Of a stretch of DNA of 64,000 bases, positions 53,301-62,800 are shown piece by piece. The position numbers were made by a program, and so were the translations under genes. Each line of letters begins with the position of its first letter. Position 1 is the first letter of the stretch. Under the pieces are notes generated by a model, which saw only the letters and a list, made by a program, of their open reading frames with translations, searched no databases and was not told the DNA's origin. The DNA comes from a virus, in the IMG/VR virus record IMGVR_UViG_3300022926_001804, positions 81,947 to 145,946 of that record; one strand, 5' to 3'.

Positions 53301-54111
53301 TAGTAATGGTAATATTAATATTATTCCTAATGGAGCGGGTAGTGTTATAATTGACCAACTTCAATTAAACGGTAATGCTATATCAAATTTAAGTGGTGAT
53401 ATTATTTTAGATCCAAGTAGTGAATCAGTAAAAATTACTAGCACTGGAGCACTGGTACTACCAAAAGGTACTACAGCAGAACGTCCATTATCTCCTGTAA
53501 CAGGTATGATTCGTTATAATACTGACGCAAATGTATTTGAAGCATACGACGGAGGCTGGATTAACTTAGGCGGCGTTTACTCAGATGATAGACAGACATA
53601 TATTACTGCTGAATTAACACCGGGCGCAAACGACGATACTATACGTTTTTATGCTAACGGAAGTATAGTAGCAGATGTAACTACTGAACGCTTTGATGTA
53701 CAACGATTAGAAGTAGATGATATTGCAATTTCTGGAAATATTTTAGAAACAATTACTACAAATGCTGATCTAAATTTAAGAGCAAACGGAACTGGATTAG
53801 TAACCATAGAGAACTTTAGTTTCAACGGAAATCAGATAACTAATACTATAGATGGTGCTGTTACTACACTTAAACAAAACGGTTCGGGATATTTTAAAGT
53901 TGAAGGCACAGGCGGATTTGTTATTCCAGTTGGTAATAACGCTAATAGACACCCAACACCAGAAACAGGTATGATGAGGTACAACAGTGTTGAAGACAGA
54001 GTTGAAATTTATGATATTTCGAATAACTGGGTGTCAGTAGCAGGTGCAACAGGTGCTGTTACATTTAATGATGCAGAGGAGATTGCAATTAAACTTGCAT
54101 TGACAATATAG
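50395..54111 (+). CDS. Large modular tail fibre with beta-helix and inserted LamG-like lectin domain
   Basis: 1238 residues. The anchor MAIGRISGPLLKDNLLRNGA matches the N-terminus of the 45020 fibre. The beta-helix starts near 225 (NIIYVATNGGDNQTGTHPQD, then GDTVYIYPGQYQEAFPLTVP). Residues about 522-682 form a LamG/concanavalin-like domain: GIGLFDGTDDRFTITTQSDF, FSVEGWIYISDDLGTESIFD, LRLFVDGLLQGSATV, GRIDDFRIRKG. The beta-helix resumes at ELRSISSACIYGNYG. The sister fibre lacks the insert at this point. C-terminal RP..P..G..RYN modules follow twice. Likely a receptor-binding fibre recognising surface sugars. It alone among the fibre genes has a long structured leader. Confidence 0.85.
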   Translation: MAIGRISGPLLKDNLLRNGANLAFETDLLYLDVTNRRIGVKTTNPQYALDVAGIARVTDLEITNNVFNIGNVTINGDTATISTSAQEFAIATADNTIVGNRVVVGDLEINNNFLENTNTNSDLFIRANGTGTVNIVGNTVITGNLHATGNISADGNIVIGDDDTDNIYINADIASNILPDIDDTYNIGSASKRWATGFFGNVTTNTLTTNDLDFGNIDLISIPGNIIYVATNGGDNQTGTHPQDPVLTITKALELASLGDTVYIYPGQYQEAFPLTVPLGVTVKGHSIRSVEITPTSGTQSNDAFLLNGDTTVEDITVKDFYYNSGANTGYAFRFANNFRTYERSPYVKNVSVITKGTTTSNDDPRGFASGDAGRGALVDGSIANADSKEASILFHSVTFITPGVGGLKITNGGRVEWLSSFTYFADKGIEIVDGVAGLKGDGKTKIKYSGFSGSAVAPGQTITLKDANGTTLASSTIESVDTDTVIIDGKPSGYILPLSRAKKTVTAVGNAQAVTSAPVKYGTGIGLFDGTDDRFTITTQSDFGFGTGDFSVEGWIYISDDLGTESIFDFRAGSATDDALHFYTVDRAPKVDIGNTTLIAPAITLINTTFYHIMVTRVGTTLRLFVDGLLQGSATVSTNLGTTKPLIIGNAYDGLTGHAGRIDDFRIRKGIGENANFPAPTAATVVDQYTVLKLNFDSNNGSQIITDDDTFIQTIEFSGGGTATALTLIDQSDFGGELRSISSACIYGNYGIYGDGPGSIVYAIGQNLAYIGSGKEVTNDPTEVIQDNEVVALNDAKIYFSTVDHKGDFRVGDLFRINQQTGEVSFTNAEFLFNNNQGITFTDGVNTTIIDGTKIETGNIRITGNTIYSTSGDVNINTTTGEINLIDNVNITGNLDVAGNITIGGNITLGDENTDVININAQIDSDIIPAADVTYKLGNNGLAWSEAHVGKAIIDDITIDNDTISSTGSNGNINIIPNGAGSVIIDQLQLNGNAISNLSGDIILDPSSESVKITSTGALVLPKGTTAERPLSPVTGMIRYNTDANVFEAYDGGWINLGGVYSDDRQTYITAELTPGANDDTIRFYANGSIVADVTTERFDVQRLEVDDIAISGNILETITTNADLNLRANGTGLVTIENFSFNGNQITNTIDGAVTTLKQNGSGYFKVEGTGGFVIPVGNNANRHPTPETGMMRYNSVEDRVEIYDISNNWVSVAGATGAVTFNDAEEIAIKLALTI

Positions 54112-54121
54112 GAAAAGAATA

Positions 54122-54451
54122 ATGGCAACTAATTTTAAAAACGTAATTGGAAAAGATATAGGTACACAGCGAGTCGCAGTATATACAGTTCCGCCCGCTA
54201 CAAGTACAACAGTAATTGGTATGAACCTAGCTAATCTTACAGAGAGTATGGTAAACTGTACAATTGAAATTGGAGACGAAGCAAGTTCAATTGGAGTAAT
54301 GGTTAAAAACATGCCTATTCCTCCAGGATCTAGTTTAAAACCAATTGGAAAAGGTGAAAAAATTATTCTTGATGCTAATAATGTATTATATGTAACATCA
54401 GATTCAACAGCATCAATTGATGTAATTTTAAGTATAGTGGAGATTGTATAA
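54122..54451 (+). CDS. Small beta-rich virion protein
   Basis: 109 residues: TNFKNVIGKDIGTQRVAVYT, VPPATSTTVIGMNLANLTES, GSSLKPIGKGEKIILDANNV. Similar in plan to the protein at 44134. AGGAAAAG lies before the ATG and the stop overlaps the next start (TAATG). Its place between two long fibres suggests a fibre-associated or joint protein. No family name known to me. Confidence 0.75.
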   Translation: MATNFKNVIGKDIGTQRVAVYTVPPATSTTVIGMNLANLTESMVNCTIEIGDEASSIGVMVKNMPIPPGSSLKPIGKGEKIILDANNVLYVTSDSTASIDVILSIVEIV

Positions 54452-54813
54452 TGAGTGACGGAAACTTTATGGGCCAAAGCATTGGCGAAATGGTAAATCA
54501 AACAGATGCAAGATATTTTTATGGTCTTCGCAGAACAGATGACGGTGAATTATATGTTGTAAAAATTGATCAACTTAAAAGCAACGATAGTGTTCAAATA
54601 AACGCAGAAGGTGATCCGACTCATAATTATGAAGACTTTGTACAAGGCGAAGATTTCTTTGAAGGAAGAAATGTTAACCATGAAAGACTTTATGCTAATC
54701 TAAATTATGAGCAATTTAGATGGGATAATAGAAACATTAATTACTACATTGACGAAAGTGGTAATCTTGTAGCTAGAATTAACGAAGGTTATGAATACCC
54801 AACTGGAGTATAA
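54451..54813 (+). CDS. Small acidic virion protein of unknown function
   Basis: 120 residues, MSDGNFMGQSIGEMVNQTDA then RYFYGLRRTDDGELYVVKID and YEDFVQGEDFFEGRNVNHER. Tyr/Asn/Asp-rich with beta-forming stretches (INYYIDESGNLVARINEGYE). It is coupled to the preceding gene by TAATG and its stop is overlapped by the late promoter-like motif of the next fibre. I recall similar proteins next to fibres in marine T4-like phages; function unknown. Confidence 0.75.
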   Translation: MSDGNFMGQSIGEMVNQTDARYFYGLRRTDDGELYVVKIDQLKSNDSVQINAEGDPTHNYEDFVQGEDFFEGRNVNHERLYANLNYEQFRWDNRNINYYIDESGNLVARINEGYEYPTGV

Positions 54814-54820
54814 TAAATAC
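54812..54820 (+). promoter_or_regulatory. Late promoter-like motif overlapping a stop codon
   Basis: AATAAATAC shares bases with the TAA at 54811-54813 and lies 16 nt before the ATG at 54837, leaving room only for AAAGGTAGAG and a very short leader. Confidence 0.55.
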
Positions 54821-54836
54821 GTAAAAGGTAGAGAAA

Positions 54837-57800
54837 ATGGCAGAATTTAAACTTAGTAGAATTAGATTTAACTGGAAGGGTGAATGGACCGGAGGGGTTG
54901 ATTACATTGCTGACGATATGATTTCATATAAAGGTGCAACATATGTTGCATTGAGAACTCATACATCTGCAACGTTTTATAACGACTTAGCAGGTACAGA
55001 CCTTACACCAGCAAAACCAAAATGGAAAAAACAGTCCGAAGGTAAAGTTTGGACTGGAGATTGGGCTGTTAGCACAATCTATGCTATTGGTAATATTGTA
55101 AAATACGGTGCTAGTATTTACGAATGTACAGAAGAACATACATCTGCCGCTACGTTTATTTCGGGTACAGACGGTCTAGTTGCTGATATTGGTAAATGGA
55201 AATTAGTTGCTGTTTCATCAGCTGATTGGAAATATAACTGGACGCCAAATACACTTTATAGAACAAACGATCTTGTACGTTATAATGGTAAAGTTTATAA
55301 GGCAGTTAATCAGCACGTTTCTGCGGCAACATCAACATTGGGATTGGAAGCAAATCAATTAGATTGGGCAATCCTAGCAGATAGTGATACCTGGAGAGCA
55401 AATTGGTCAATTGGTACACGCTATCGTGTTAACGATATTGTTAAGTACGGTGGTATTGTTTACAAGTGTATCGTTGGACATACTTCAGCAGATAATGCTG
55501 TATTTGGTCTTGAAGAAGATCAATCAAAATGGGAAATTGCAATCGACGGAATTGAATATGTTACAGCAACAGTTACAGATGATGACGATGTTGAAACTAT
55601 TACAGGATTGTGGCAACAAGATTATAGATATAAAAAGAATGATATTGTAAGACGAGGCGGAAATTTGATGAGATGTCTAGTTGGACATACATCAGGTGAA
55701 GGATCAAACGCATTTAATATTGATTATGGTTCTTCGTATTGGGCTACATTTTTACCTGGTTCAGAATACGAAAAGGTATGGGCACAAAACGTTTACTATC
55801 AACCTGGTGATACTGTACTATATGGTGGTTACATTTATAAAGCAGTATCATTTAATACAGATTCAATACCGAGTTTAAGTCCGTTAGACTGGAACTTAAC
55901 TTTTGAAGGTTATAAATTTAGATACGATTGGAACAATCCAGGTGCCGTTGACGATAGTGCATTAGTTGATTATAAAACAGGTGATGTTGTAAGATTGTCG
56001 GGAAGTCTTTACATTGCTATCCAAGACAATACAAATTTACAACCTGATTTATATCCTACACATTGGGAAAAGATTTACGAAGGCAGACAGTTTAGAGACA
56101 CTTGGGAAGATGATACAGAATATTTTCAAGGCGATATTGTTACATGGCAAGGTACATCATACATTGCGTTAGGATACCATCGATCAACTGAGTCAGCTTC
56201 TAGACCCGATTTAGATATTAATCAACCAGATCAAAATTATTGGAAAATAATGATTCTTGGAACACAAACTAATAAGTTAGCTAGAAGAGGCGACTTAAAA
56301 ACATTTGAAGACCAAGATTCAACAGCAATTGATACACAGAGATTAGCAATTGGAACAACTGGTCAAGCATTAAGATCTACAAATGGATTGCCTGCATGGG
56401 ATAGTTTAGATTTACAAGAAAAATTATATTATGTTTCTCGTAACGGAGTTGATGATCGTCAACAAGGCGGAACACTCAACGCTCCTTTTAGAACTGTTAG
56501 ATTTGCAATGAATTGGTTGCTTGAAGACGAAACAAACAGAGTAGGCGATGGCGCCACAGTAAAAGTAATGGCTGGCGAATTTGCAGAAGTTCTACCTATT
56601 AGTATTCCATCTAAAGTTGCACTAGTTGGTTCAGAATTAAGAACAACAACAATTAGAGCAGCCACACCTCAGGATGTTGTGTTAGATGAGAAATTAGCAG
56701 ACGGAACACAAGAACAATTAACTATTCCTGACAGTAATATTAGAAACAACATGTTTTATGTTAGAAACGGTTGCGGAATTAGAACTCTTACATTAAAAGG
56801 ATTAGAAGGAGTTATAATTGGTCCAAACGATTTTGGAACAAGTCGTCCGACTGCTGGCGCATATGTATCGCTAGATCCGGGCACAGGTCCAGATGATTCG
56901 AGTGTGTGGGTAACAAATAAATCAACCTACATACAAGGTGTTACTGCTATTGGAACAGGATGTGTCGGATTAAAAGTTGATGGTTCATTACATAATGGCG
57001 GAAACAAATCAATTGTTGCTAACGACTTTACGCAAGTACTAAGTGATGGCATTGGATATTGGGCAACTAATCTAGGTCGTTCAGAACTAGTTAGTGTGTT
57101 TACATATTATGCACATATTGGATATTTGTCAGAAAATGGCGGAATTTTACGTGCAACTAATGGTAACAATTCATACGGTACATTTGGTAGTGTTGCTGAA
57201 GGATTTGATAATAATGAAACACCACAGACTGTTTCTGTAAATAACCAAAACGGTGAAGCAAGTGTCGATGAAGTATTCACAAACGGATCAAACATTTTAG
57301 CACTAGCTTATAAAAACACTGGACAATCATATACAGGTGCAGTAGCAAGTACAACACAGGCAACCGGTACTGACCTTAATATGAAATATGACGAAATTAG
57401 AGTTAGTGCAGTGTCTAGAATTGATTTAGCTATTCCAGATGATAGTACAACTGTTGGTGGCGCTGGATTTAAAACTTTTACTAATAACTCTCAAGGTGGA
57501 GATTTAAGTAGTATTACTTTAGCGGCATCAGAAGTTAGAACAGCGGCACAGCTAGTAGGAATGAGAATTTTATTAACTGACGGTCCAGGTGCAGGTCAAT
57601 ATGGATATATTGACGGTTACAACCCAGATACAAAAGTAGCAACAGTGTTTAAAGAAAGTACTGGAACTCCAGGATGGGATAATATTGTTCCTGGAAAAAT
57701 TAATGTAACCTCGTTTACTGCAACTACAAAATATGAATATGAACCAAGAGTAACTATTAGTTCTCCTACATTTAATAAAACTAACAATAGTATACAAACA

Positions 57801-59765
57801 GGCGGACACGATATCGGTTACAGTGAAGAATTAGGTTTATGGTATTATGCTCCAACAGGTGGCGATGATTGGTATGTTTCATCAGATGCATCAGTTTGGA
57901 CTCAAAGGTCGATTCCAGCATATAATTTAAGTTATACTTCTTTTTCAAAATCAGGGCCTTTACTATTAGGCTTAGCAGATGCATCAGATAAATTAGTATT
58001 TTCAAATGATGGAATTAACTTTGATCATTCGACACTACCTTCTGCAACAACTTGGAAAAAAGTAGCAGTCGGCGGTCCAGATAATGATACAATTATTTGT
58101 ATTGCTACAGGTGACGGTAATGCATATGTAAATTCTATTGTACAAGATGCAGGATCAACTACTGTTCCTGGCGCAGGATGGTCTACCAACGTAACTGGCG
58201 CAAGTAATACTACTTGGGTAGGTTTAGCATATGGAGCAGGTAAATGGATTGCACTAGCACAAGATGGTTCAACTGTAATATCAACAGATAACGGTGCAAA
58301 CTGGACAACAGGTGCAGCCGTATCAACAGACGGTATTGAACTATATAGCGGTTTAGTATATGGTAACAATTGTTGGGTTGCAACTATGGACAATTCGGAT
58401 AGAGTTATTCATAGTGATACTGGAACTGTTTGGAATGATGCACAAATTGTTGGCGACTCAGGAAGAGAAGATTGGACTGTAGGATACTCAAATGGTGTAT
58501 TTTTAGCATTAAGCGATACAGGTACAACTGCTAGTTCTGAAGATGCTCAAAATTGGACTATTAGAACTGCAAACGGTGCAATGACAAGTGTCGCAGGCGG
58601 CGTAAGAAATAGTTTGCCTACATTCGTTGCTATTAGTGAAACAATAGGAACAGGAAACGTTTACACAGGCGGTAGAACAGCATTTGCTCGTGCAGAAGTT
58701 GCAAACGGAAAATTAAGCCTAATTAAAATTTACGATCCAGGTTCAGGCTATGTAACTGCACCAACAGTAACAATTGAAGATCCTGAAGAATATAGTGAAC
58801 CATATTTTACTGTTGATATTAACGACGGAGTACTTCCACAACCTGCATTCTACAATAGAGGAACAGGATATCAAAGTGCTATTGTTACAATTACAGGTGA
58901 CGGTTTTGGTGAAGAATTACAAATCGGTAACACAATGATTGTTAGTGGTGTAGGCGTAACTCCTGGACCAGGAGCAAACGTAAGATTTGCAGGTAATCCA
59001 ATAGTTTATAGACTAGTAAAAGTAACATCAGAATCTGGTGTTGCTCCTAACAAACAAATTACGTTCCAAATTAGTCCAGTATTATCTAGATCAACAGCAC
59101 CAGTACATAATACTGTAGCAACCATTCGTGAAAGATATTCACAAGTACGTCTAACAGGACACGATTTCTTAGACATCGGTACAGGTAACTTTGCAGATAC
59201 TAATTATCCTTCGCTTTACGTGCAAGGACAAACAGCCGCAAATGACACAGTACAATCAAACGAAGTTGTTGAGTCAAACGGTGGACGAGTATTTTATACT
59301 AGTAGTGACCAAGATGGTAACTATAGAGTTGGTGAATTGTTTAGAGTTTCACAGGCACAGGGCGGCGTTACACTAAATGCTGACTTCTTTGACTTAGAAG
59401 GTTTAGATGAACTAAGACTAGGCGGAATTAGAGTTGGTGGAACACAGGCTGTAATTAGAGAATTTAGTACAGATAATACGTTTGTTGCGAACTCGGATAA
59501 TATTATTCCAACACAACGAGCATTAACATCGTATATCGAAAATAGATTTAACGGTGGTGGATCTAACTTGTTTACTAACACACTTGTAGCAGGTCAGTTA
59601 AAGTTTGAAGATAGAACATGGTCCAACACAGCAGGATCAAATAATCCAGAAGCTATGGCAACAGTAGCGCCACAAATGATTATTAACGGTCCATTAGGCG
59701 GCGGGTTGCAAGCCTTAACGATGTTTCTAGGAGCTCGAATTGATCGAGACGACTTTAACGGATAA
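54837..59765 (+). CDS. Large fibre with eight chitin-binding-like modules, beta-helix and BNR-like propeller
   Basis: 1642 residues. Residues 1-470 hold eight copies of a CBM5/12-like module with the pattern W....Y..GDIV.Y.G..Y.C...HTS (for example YRVNDIVKYGGIVYKCIVGH). Residues about 535-780 are a beta-helix (LYYVSRNGVDDRQQGGTLNA, PFRTVRFAMNWLLEDE). Residues about 980-1285 repeat WxxVAxG...I..STDNGANWTT-like units, resembling BNR/sialidase propellers without visible catalytic residues. GSGYVTAPTVTIEDPEE follows near 1300. The C-terminus (RALTSYIENRFNGGGSNLF) resembles fibre ends. Likely binds polysaccharide on the cell. It is a paralog of the next gene over its N-terminal half. Confidence 0.85.
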   Translation: MAEFKLSRIRFNWKGEWTGGVDYIADDMISYKGATYVALRTHTSATFYNDLAGTDLTPAKPKWKKQSEGKVWTGDWAVSTIYAIGNIVKYGASIYECTEEHTSAATFISGTDGLVADIGKWKLVAVSSADWKYNWTPNTLYRTNDLVRYNGKVYKAVNQHVSAATSTLGLEANQLDWAILADSDTWRANWSIGTRYRVNDIVKYGGIVYKCIVGHTSADNAVFGLEEDQSKWEIAIDGIEYVTATVTDDDDVETITGLWQQDYRYKKNDIVRRGGNLMRCLVGHTSGEGSNAFNIDYGSSYWATFLPGSEYEKVWAQNVYYQPGDTVLYGGYIYKAVSFNTDSIPSLSPLDWNLTFEGYKFRYDWNNPGAVDDSALVDYKTGDVVRLSGSLYIAIQDNTNLQPDLYPTHWEKIYEGRQFRDTWEDDTEYFQGDIVTWQGTSYIALGYHRSTESASRPDLDINQPDQNYWKIMILGTQTNKLARRGDLKTFEDQDSTAIDTQRLAIGTTGQALRSTNGLPAWDSLDLQEKLYYVSRNGVDDRQQGGTLNAPFRTVRFAMNWLLEDETNRVGDGATVKVMAGEFAEVLPISIPSKVALVGSELRTTTIRAATPQDVVLDEKLADGTQEQLTIPDSNIRNNMFYVRNGCGIRTLTLKGLEGVIIGPNDFGTSRPTAGAYVSLDPGTGPDDSSVWVTNKSTYIQGVTAIGTGCVGLKVDGSLHNGGNKSIVANDFTQVLSDGIGYWATNLGRSELVSVFTYYAHIGYLSENGGILRATNGNNSYGTFGSVAEGFDNNETPQTVSVNNQNGEASVDEVFTNGSNILALAYKNTGQSYTGAVASTTQATGTDLNMKYDEIRVSAVSRIDLAIPDDSTTVGGAGFKTFTNNSQGGDLSSITLAASEVRTAAQLVGMRILLTDGPGAGQYGYIDGYNPDTKVATVFKESTGTPGWDNIVPGKINVTSFTATTKYEYEPRVTISSPTFNKTNNSIQTGGHDIGYSEELGLWYYAPTGGDDWYVSSDASVWTQRSIPAYNLSYTSFSKSGPLLLGLADASDKLVFSNDGINFDHSTLPSATTWKKVAVGGPDNDTIICIATGDGNAYVNSIVQDAGSTTVPGAGWSTNVTGASNTTWVGLAYGAGKWIALAQDGSTVISTDNGANWTTGAAVSTDGIELYSGLVYGNNCWVATMDNSDRVIHSDTGTVWNDAQIVGDSGREDWTVGYSNGVFLALSDTGTTASSEDAQNWTIRTANGAMTSVAGGVRNSLPTFVAISETIGTGNVYTGGRTAFARAEVANGKLSLIKIYDPGSGYVTAPTVTIEDPEEYSEPYFTVDINDGVLPQPAFYNRGTGYQSAIVTITGDGFGEELQIGNTMIVSGVGVTPGPGANVRFAGNPIVYRLVKVTSESGVAPNKQITFQISPVLSRSTAPVHNTVATIRERYSQVRLTGHDFLDIGTGNFADTNYPSLYVQGQTAANDTVQSNEVVESNGGRVFYTSSDQDGNYRVGELFRVSQAQGGVTLNADFFDLEGLDELRLGGIRVGGTQAVIREFSTDNTFVANSDNIIPTQRALTSYIENRFNGGGSNLFTNTLVAGQLKFEDRTWSNTAGSNNPEAMATVAPQMIINGPLGGGLQALTMFLGARIDRDDFNG

Positions 59766-59766
59766 T

Positions 59767-59775
59767 GATAAATAT
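59767..59775 (+). promoter_or_regulatory. Late promoter-like motif for the last fibre gene
   Basis: GATAAATAT immediately after the stop at 59765 and 26 nt before the next ATG; CGGAG serves as ribosome binding site. Confidence 0.55.
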
Positions 59776-59801
59776 GTATAATACCAAGAACGGAGCAAAC
59801 A

Positions 59802-62800
59802 ATGGCAGAATTTAAACTCGGTAGAATTAGATTTATATGGAAAGATGCATGGGTAACTGGCACTACATATCTAAAAGACGATGTTATTAGATATGGTGGT
59901 AGAACCTATGTAGCAGTACAAGGTCATACTGCAAGTGCTAATTTCTACAATGACGAAGATCACTGGAATAAGTTTAGTGACGGTACTGACTGGAAGTCAG
60001 ACTGGACAACAACTACATTCTACAAAATTAACGATATCGTAAGATATGGTGGTATTATTTACATTTGTAATACCGGTCATACAGCACAAGCTGTACTTGA
60101 AGATGATCAATCAAAATGGGATCAGTTTGCTACCTCAATTGACTGGAAAGACAATTGGACAGCTTCTACAGTTTACAAAGCAAACGACTTGGTAAAATAT
60201 GGTGGAAACATTTATTTGTGTAACACTGGTCACACTGCCGCGGCCACAAATGCTTTAGGACTAGAAGCTGACATTTTAAAATGGGATATTTTCTCAGAAG
60301 GCCAAGACTGGAAGCAAAATTGGGCTGTAGCAACACGCTATAAAGTTAACGACATTGTTAAATACGGCGGAACTTTATACATTGCAAATACAGGTCATAC
60401 ATCTGCTTCTACAGAGGCTTTAGGACTAGAAGACGATCAAAATAAATGGGACTATCTAAATAAAGGTTTTGATTATAAAGGTGAGTGGACTAACTCAACA
60501 CGCTATAAAGTTAATGATGTTGTTCTTTGGGGTGCTACACTTTACATTGCAACAGGATCACATACTTCTGTTACTACAAATCCAGATTCACAGCTAGGTA
60601 CACTACAAGCTGACATTGCTAATTGGGACAAATTTGTTCCAGGTATGGAATTTGAAAACTCATGGTCAGGATATGAAAGATATCAACCAGGCGACTTCGT
60701 AACCTACGGTGGTAACCAATATGTTGCTAATGATAACGTTTTTGCAGAAGTTCCGGCGAGCAGTTCAAAATGGGATTTAGTTACAACAGGCTTTAATCTT
60801 AAAGGCGAGTGGAGTGATGATTCTACTAACCAAGATTACAGAATTGGCGATGTTGTAAGATTAGGTGGATATACATATCTATGTATCGCAGACCACCAAG
60901 GCTTCCGTCCACCAAACGCTACATACTGGGCAAGATTGTCTCAAGGTATTGAATGGAAAGATACTTGGACAGATGCTACATTATACGATGCGGGCGACGC
61001 AGTACGCGAAGGATTAATTAGTTATATTTGTATTCTAGCACATACATCTGCCGCTGGTAATAAACCGTCAGCAGATTCGCTAGGAACATATTGGAAAAAC
61101 GTTGCAAGTGGCGCTGAAGAAAGTGCGCTAACAACAGAAGGTGACATCCTTTACTACAGTGGTTCAGGCCCAGCTAGATTACCAATTGGTTCTGAAGGAC
61201 AAGTGCTAAGTGTAAGTACACAAGGTTTACCAGAATGGAAAGATTTTGCTACTACACCTGATGTATACTATGTTGCTACTAACGGAATAAACAATCCTTA
61301 TCCAACAAATGGTGGGACATTAGATCGTCCTTGGAAAACAATTCGTTATGCGGCAGAAGAAGTTGAAAAAGGACCAAAAAATCCAAACGCAGTTTACTTG
61401 TTAGAAATAAACAGAACTTTTATTGCATACGAAACTGCTAAATGGGCTAAGAGACAAATTATTACACAAACTGCTCCATTCTTTATTGGATTTAGTTTTG
61501 ACGAAGCTAAGTTTCAAAGACTAGCAGGATTTGTTGTTGATGCTGTTACTATTGATTTAAGAAAAGGTGGCAACGTAAATATTCGCAGAGTTGCGCAAGC
61601 AATGAAAGATAATGATGGTACTGATTGGTTTGATACTGGATCAGAAACACAAAACGTTGCGGCTCTTAATTTTGTTATTGACTTAGTTGAAGATGTTATC
61701 AATAGTGCAACACCTCCTGCAGACTACCAAGACTTAGATGGAGTTGCGGCAGGCGATAGGTATCTTCAAATTAAAGATTCTACAAAAACACCAGAAGCAG
61801 GAGTATTAGCAAATATTACATCGGCGATTGGAATAGTTACTAACTCAATTACACTTGGTGGAGGATATACATTACCTACACAAGTAAAATCACATGCTGT
61901 AATTTTTGTTAAAACAGGAACATATGCAGAAGTACTTCCAATTAGAGTACCTGCATTAACTGCAATTGTTGGAGACGAATTACGTTCAACTAGAGTTGAA
62001 CCAGCAGGTTCAGTAACAGCCGCTGGCGATGCAACATATAGTTTAGCAGGTGTGCTACATATGAAGAGTATACTTAGTGATATTGTTGAAGGTACAACTG
62101 TTACTCCTCAAACAGGTAACGCAGTTTCTCAAAATGATAGCAATCCGCTTAGTACTTCAGCAGTAGGAACTATATTGTCAGATTTAGCACAAGAGCTATA
62201 TGACAAAATTGATTATGAGATTAATGGTGCAAGTGGTGATTCATCTGCTCCTGCGTTTAGAGGAAGAAACGAAAGAGTTGACGATCAAGATAAATTTGCG
62301 GCAGCTAGATTATTAATGCTTAATAAAGATTTTATTGCACGTGATGTAACAAAATATATTGAAGTAAACTATCCAGCATATTCTTTTGATACTGTAGCTT
62401 GTGAAAAGGATGTAAAGCATTATATTGATGCATTTATTTACGATTTAATTCACGGTGTAAGTGAAGGTAGCAACTATGCTACACTAATGGCAGGATTATT
62501 TTATGGCAATAGTGTAAACGGTTCTACTTTAGAAAATATGTACTTACTAAGAGATGGTACAGGTATTAGAAACCAAACACTAGGTGGACTAAATGGCACA
62601 TTGAGTGCGGCAAATGCATACGGATCTAAGCGTCCAAGTGCAGGCGCTTATACTTCACTTGATCCAGGTTGGGGACCAGATGATGATCGTGTATGGATTA
62701 CAACACGTTCACCATATGTACAAGGTGTTACTAACTTTGGAACAGCATGTATTGGTATTAAAGTTGACGGTAATTTGCACAACGGTGGTAATGATTCTAT

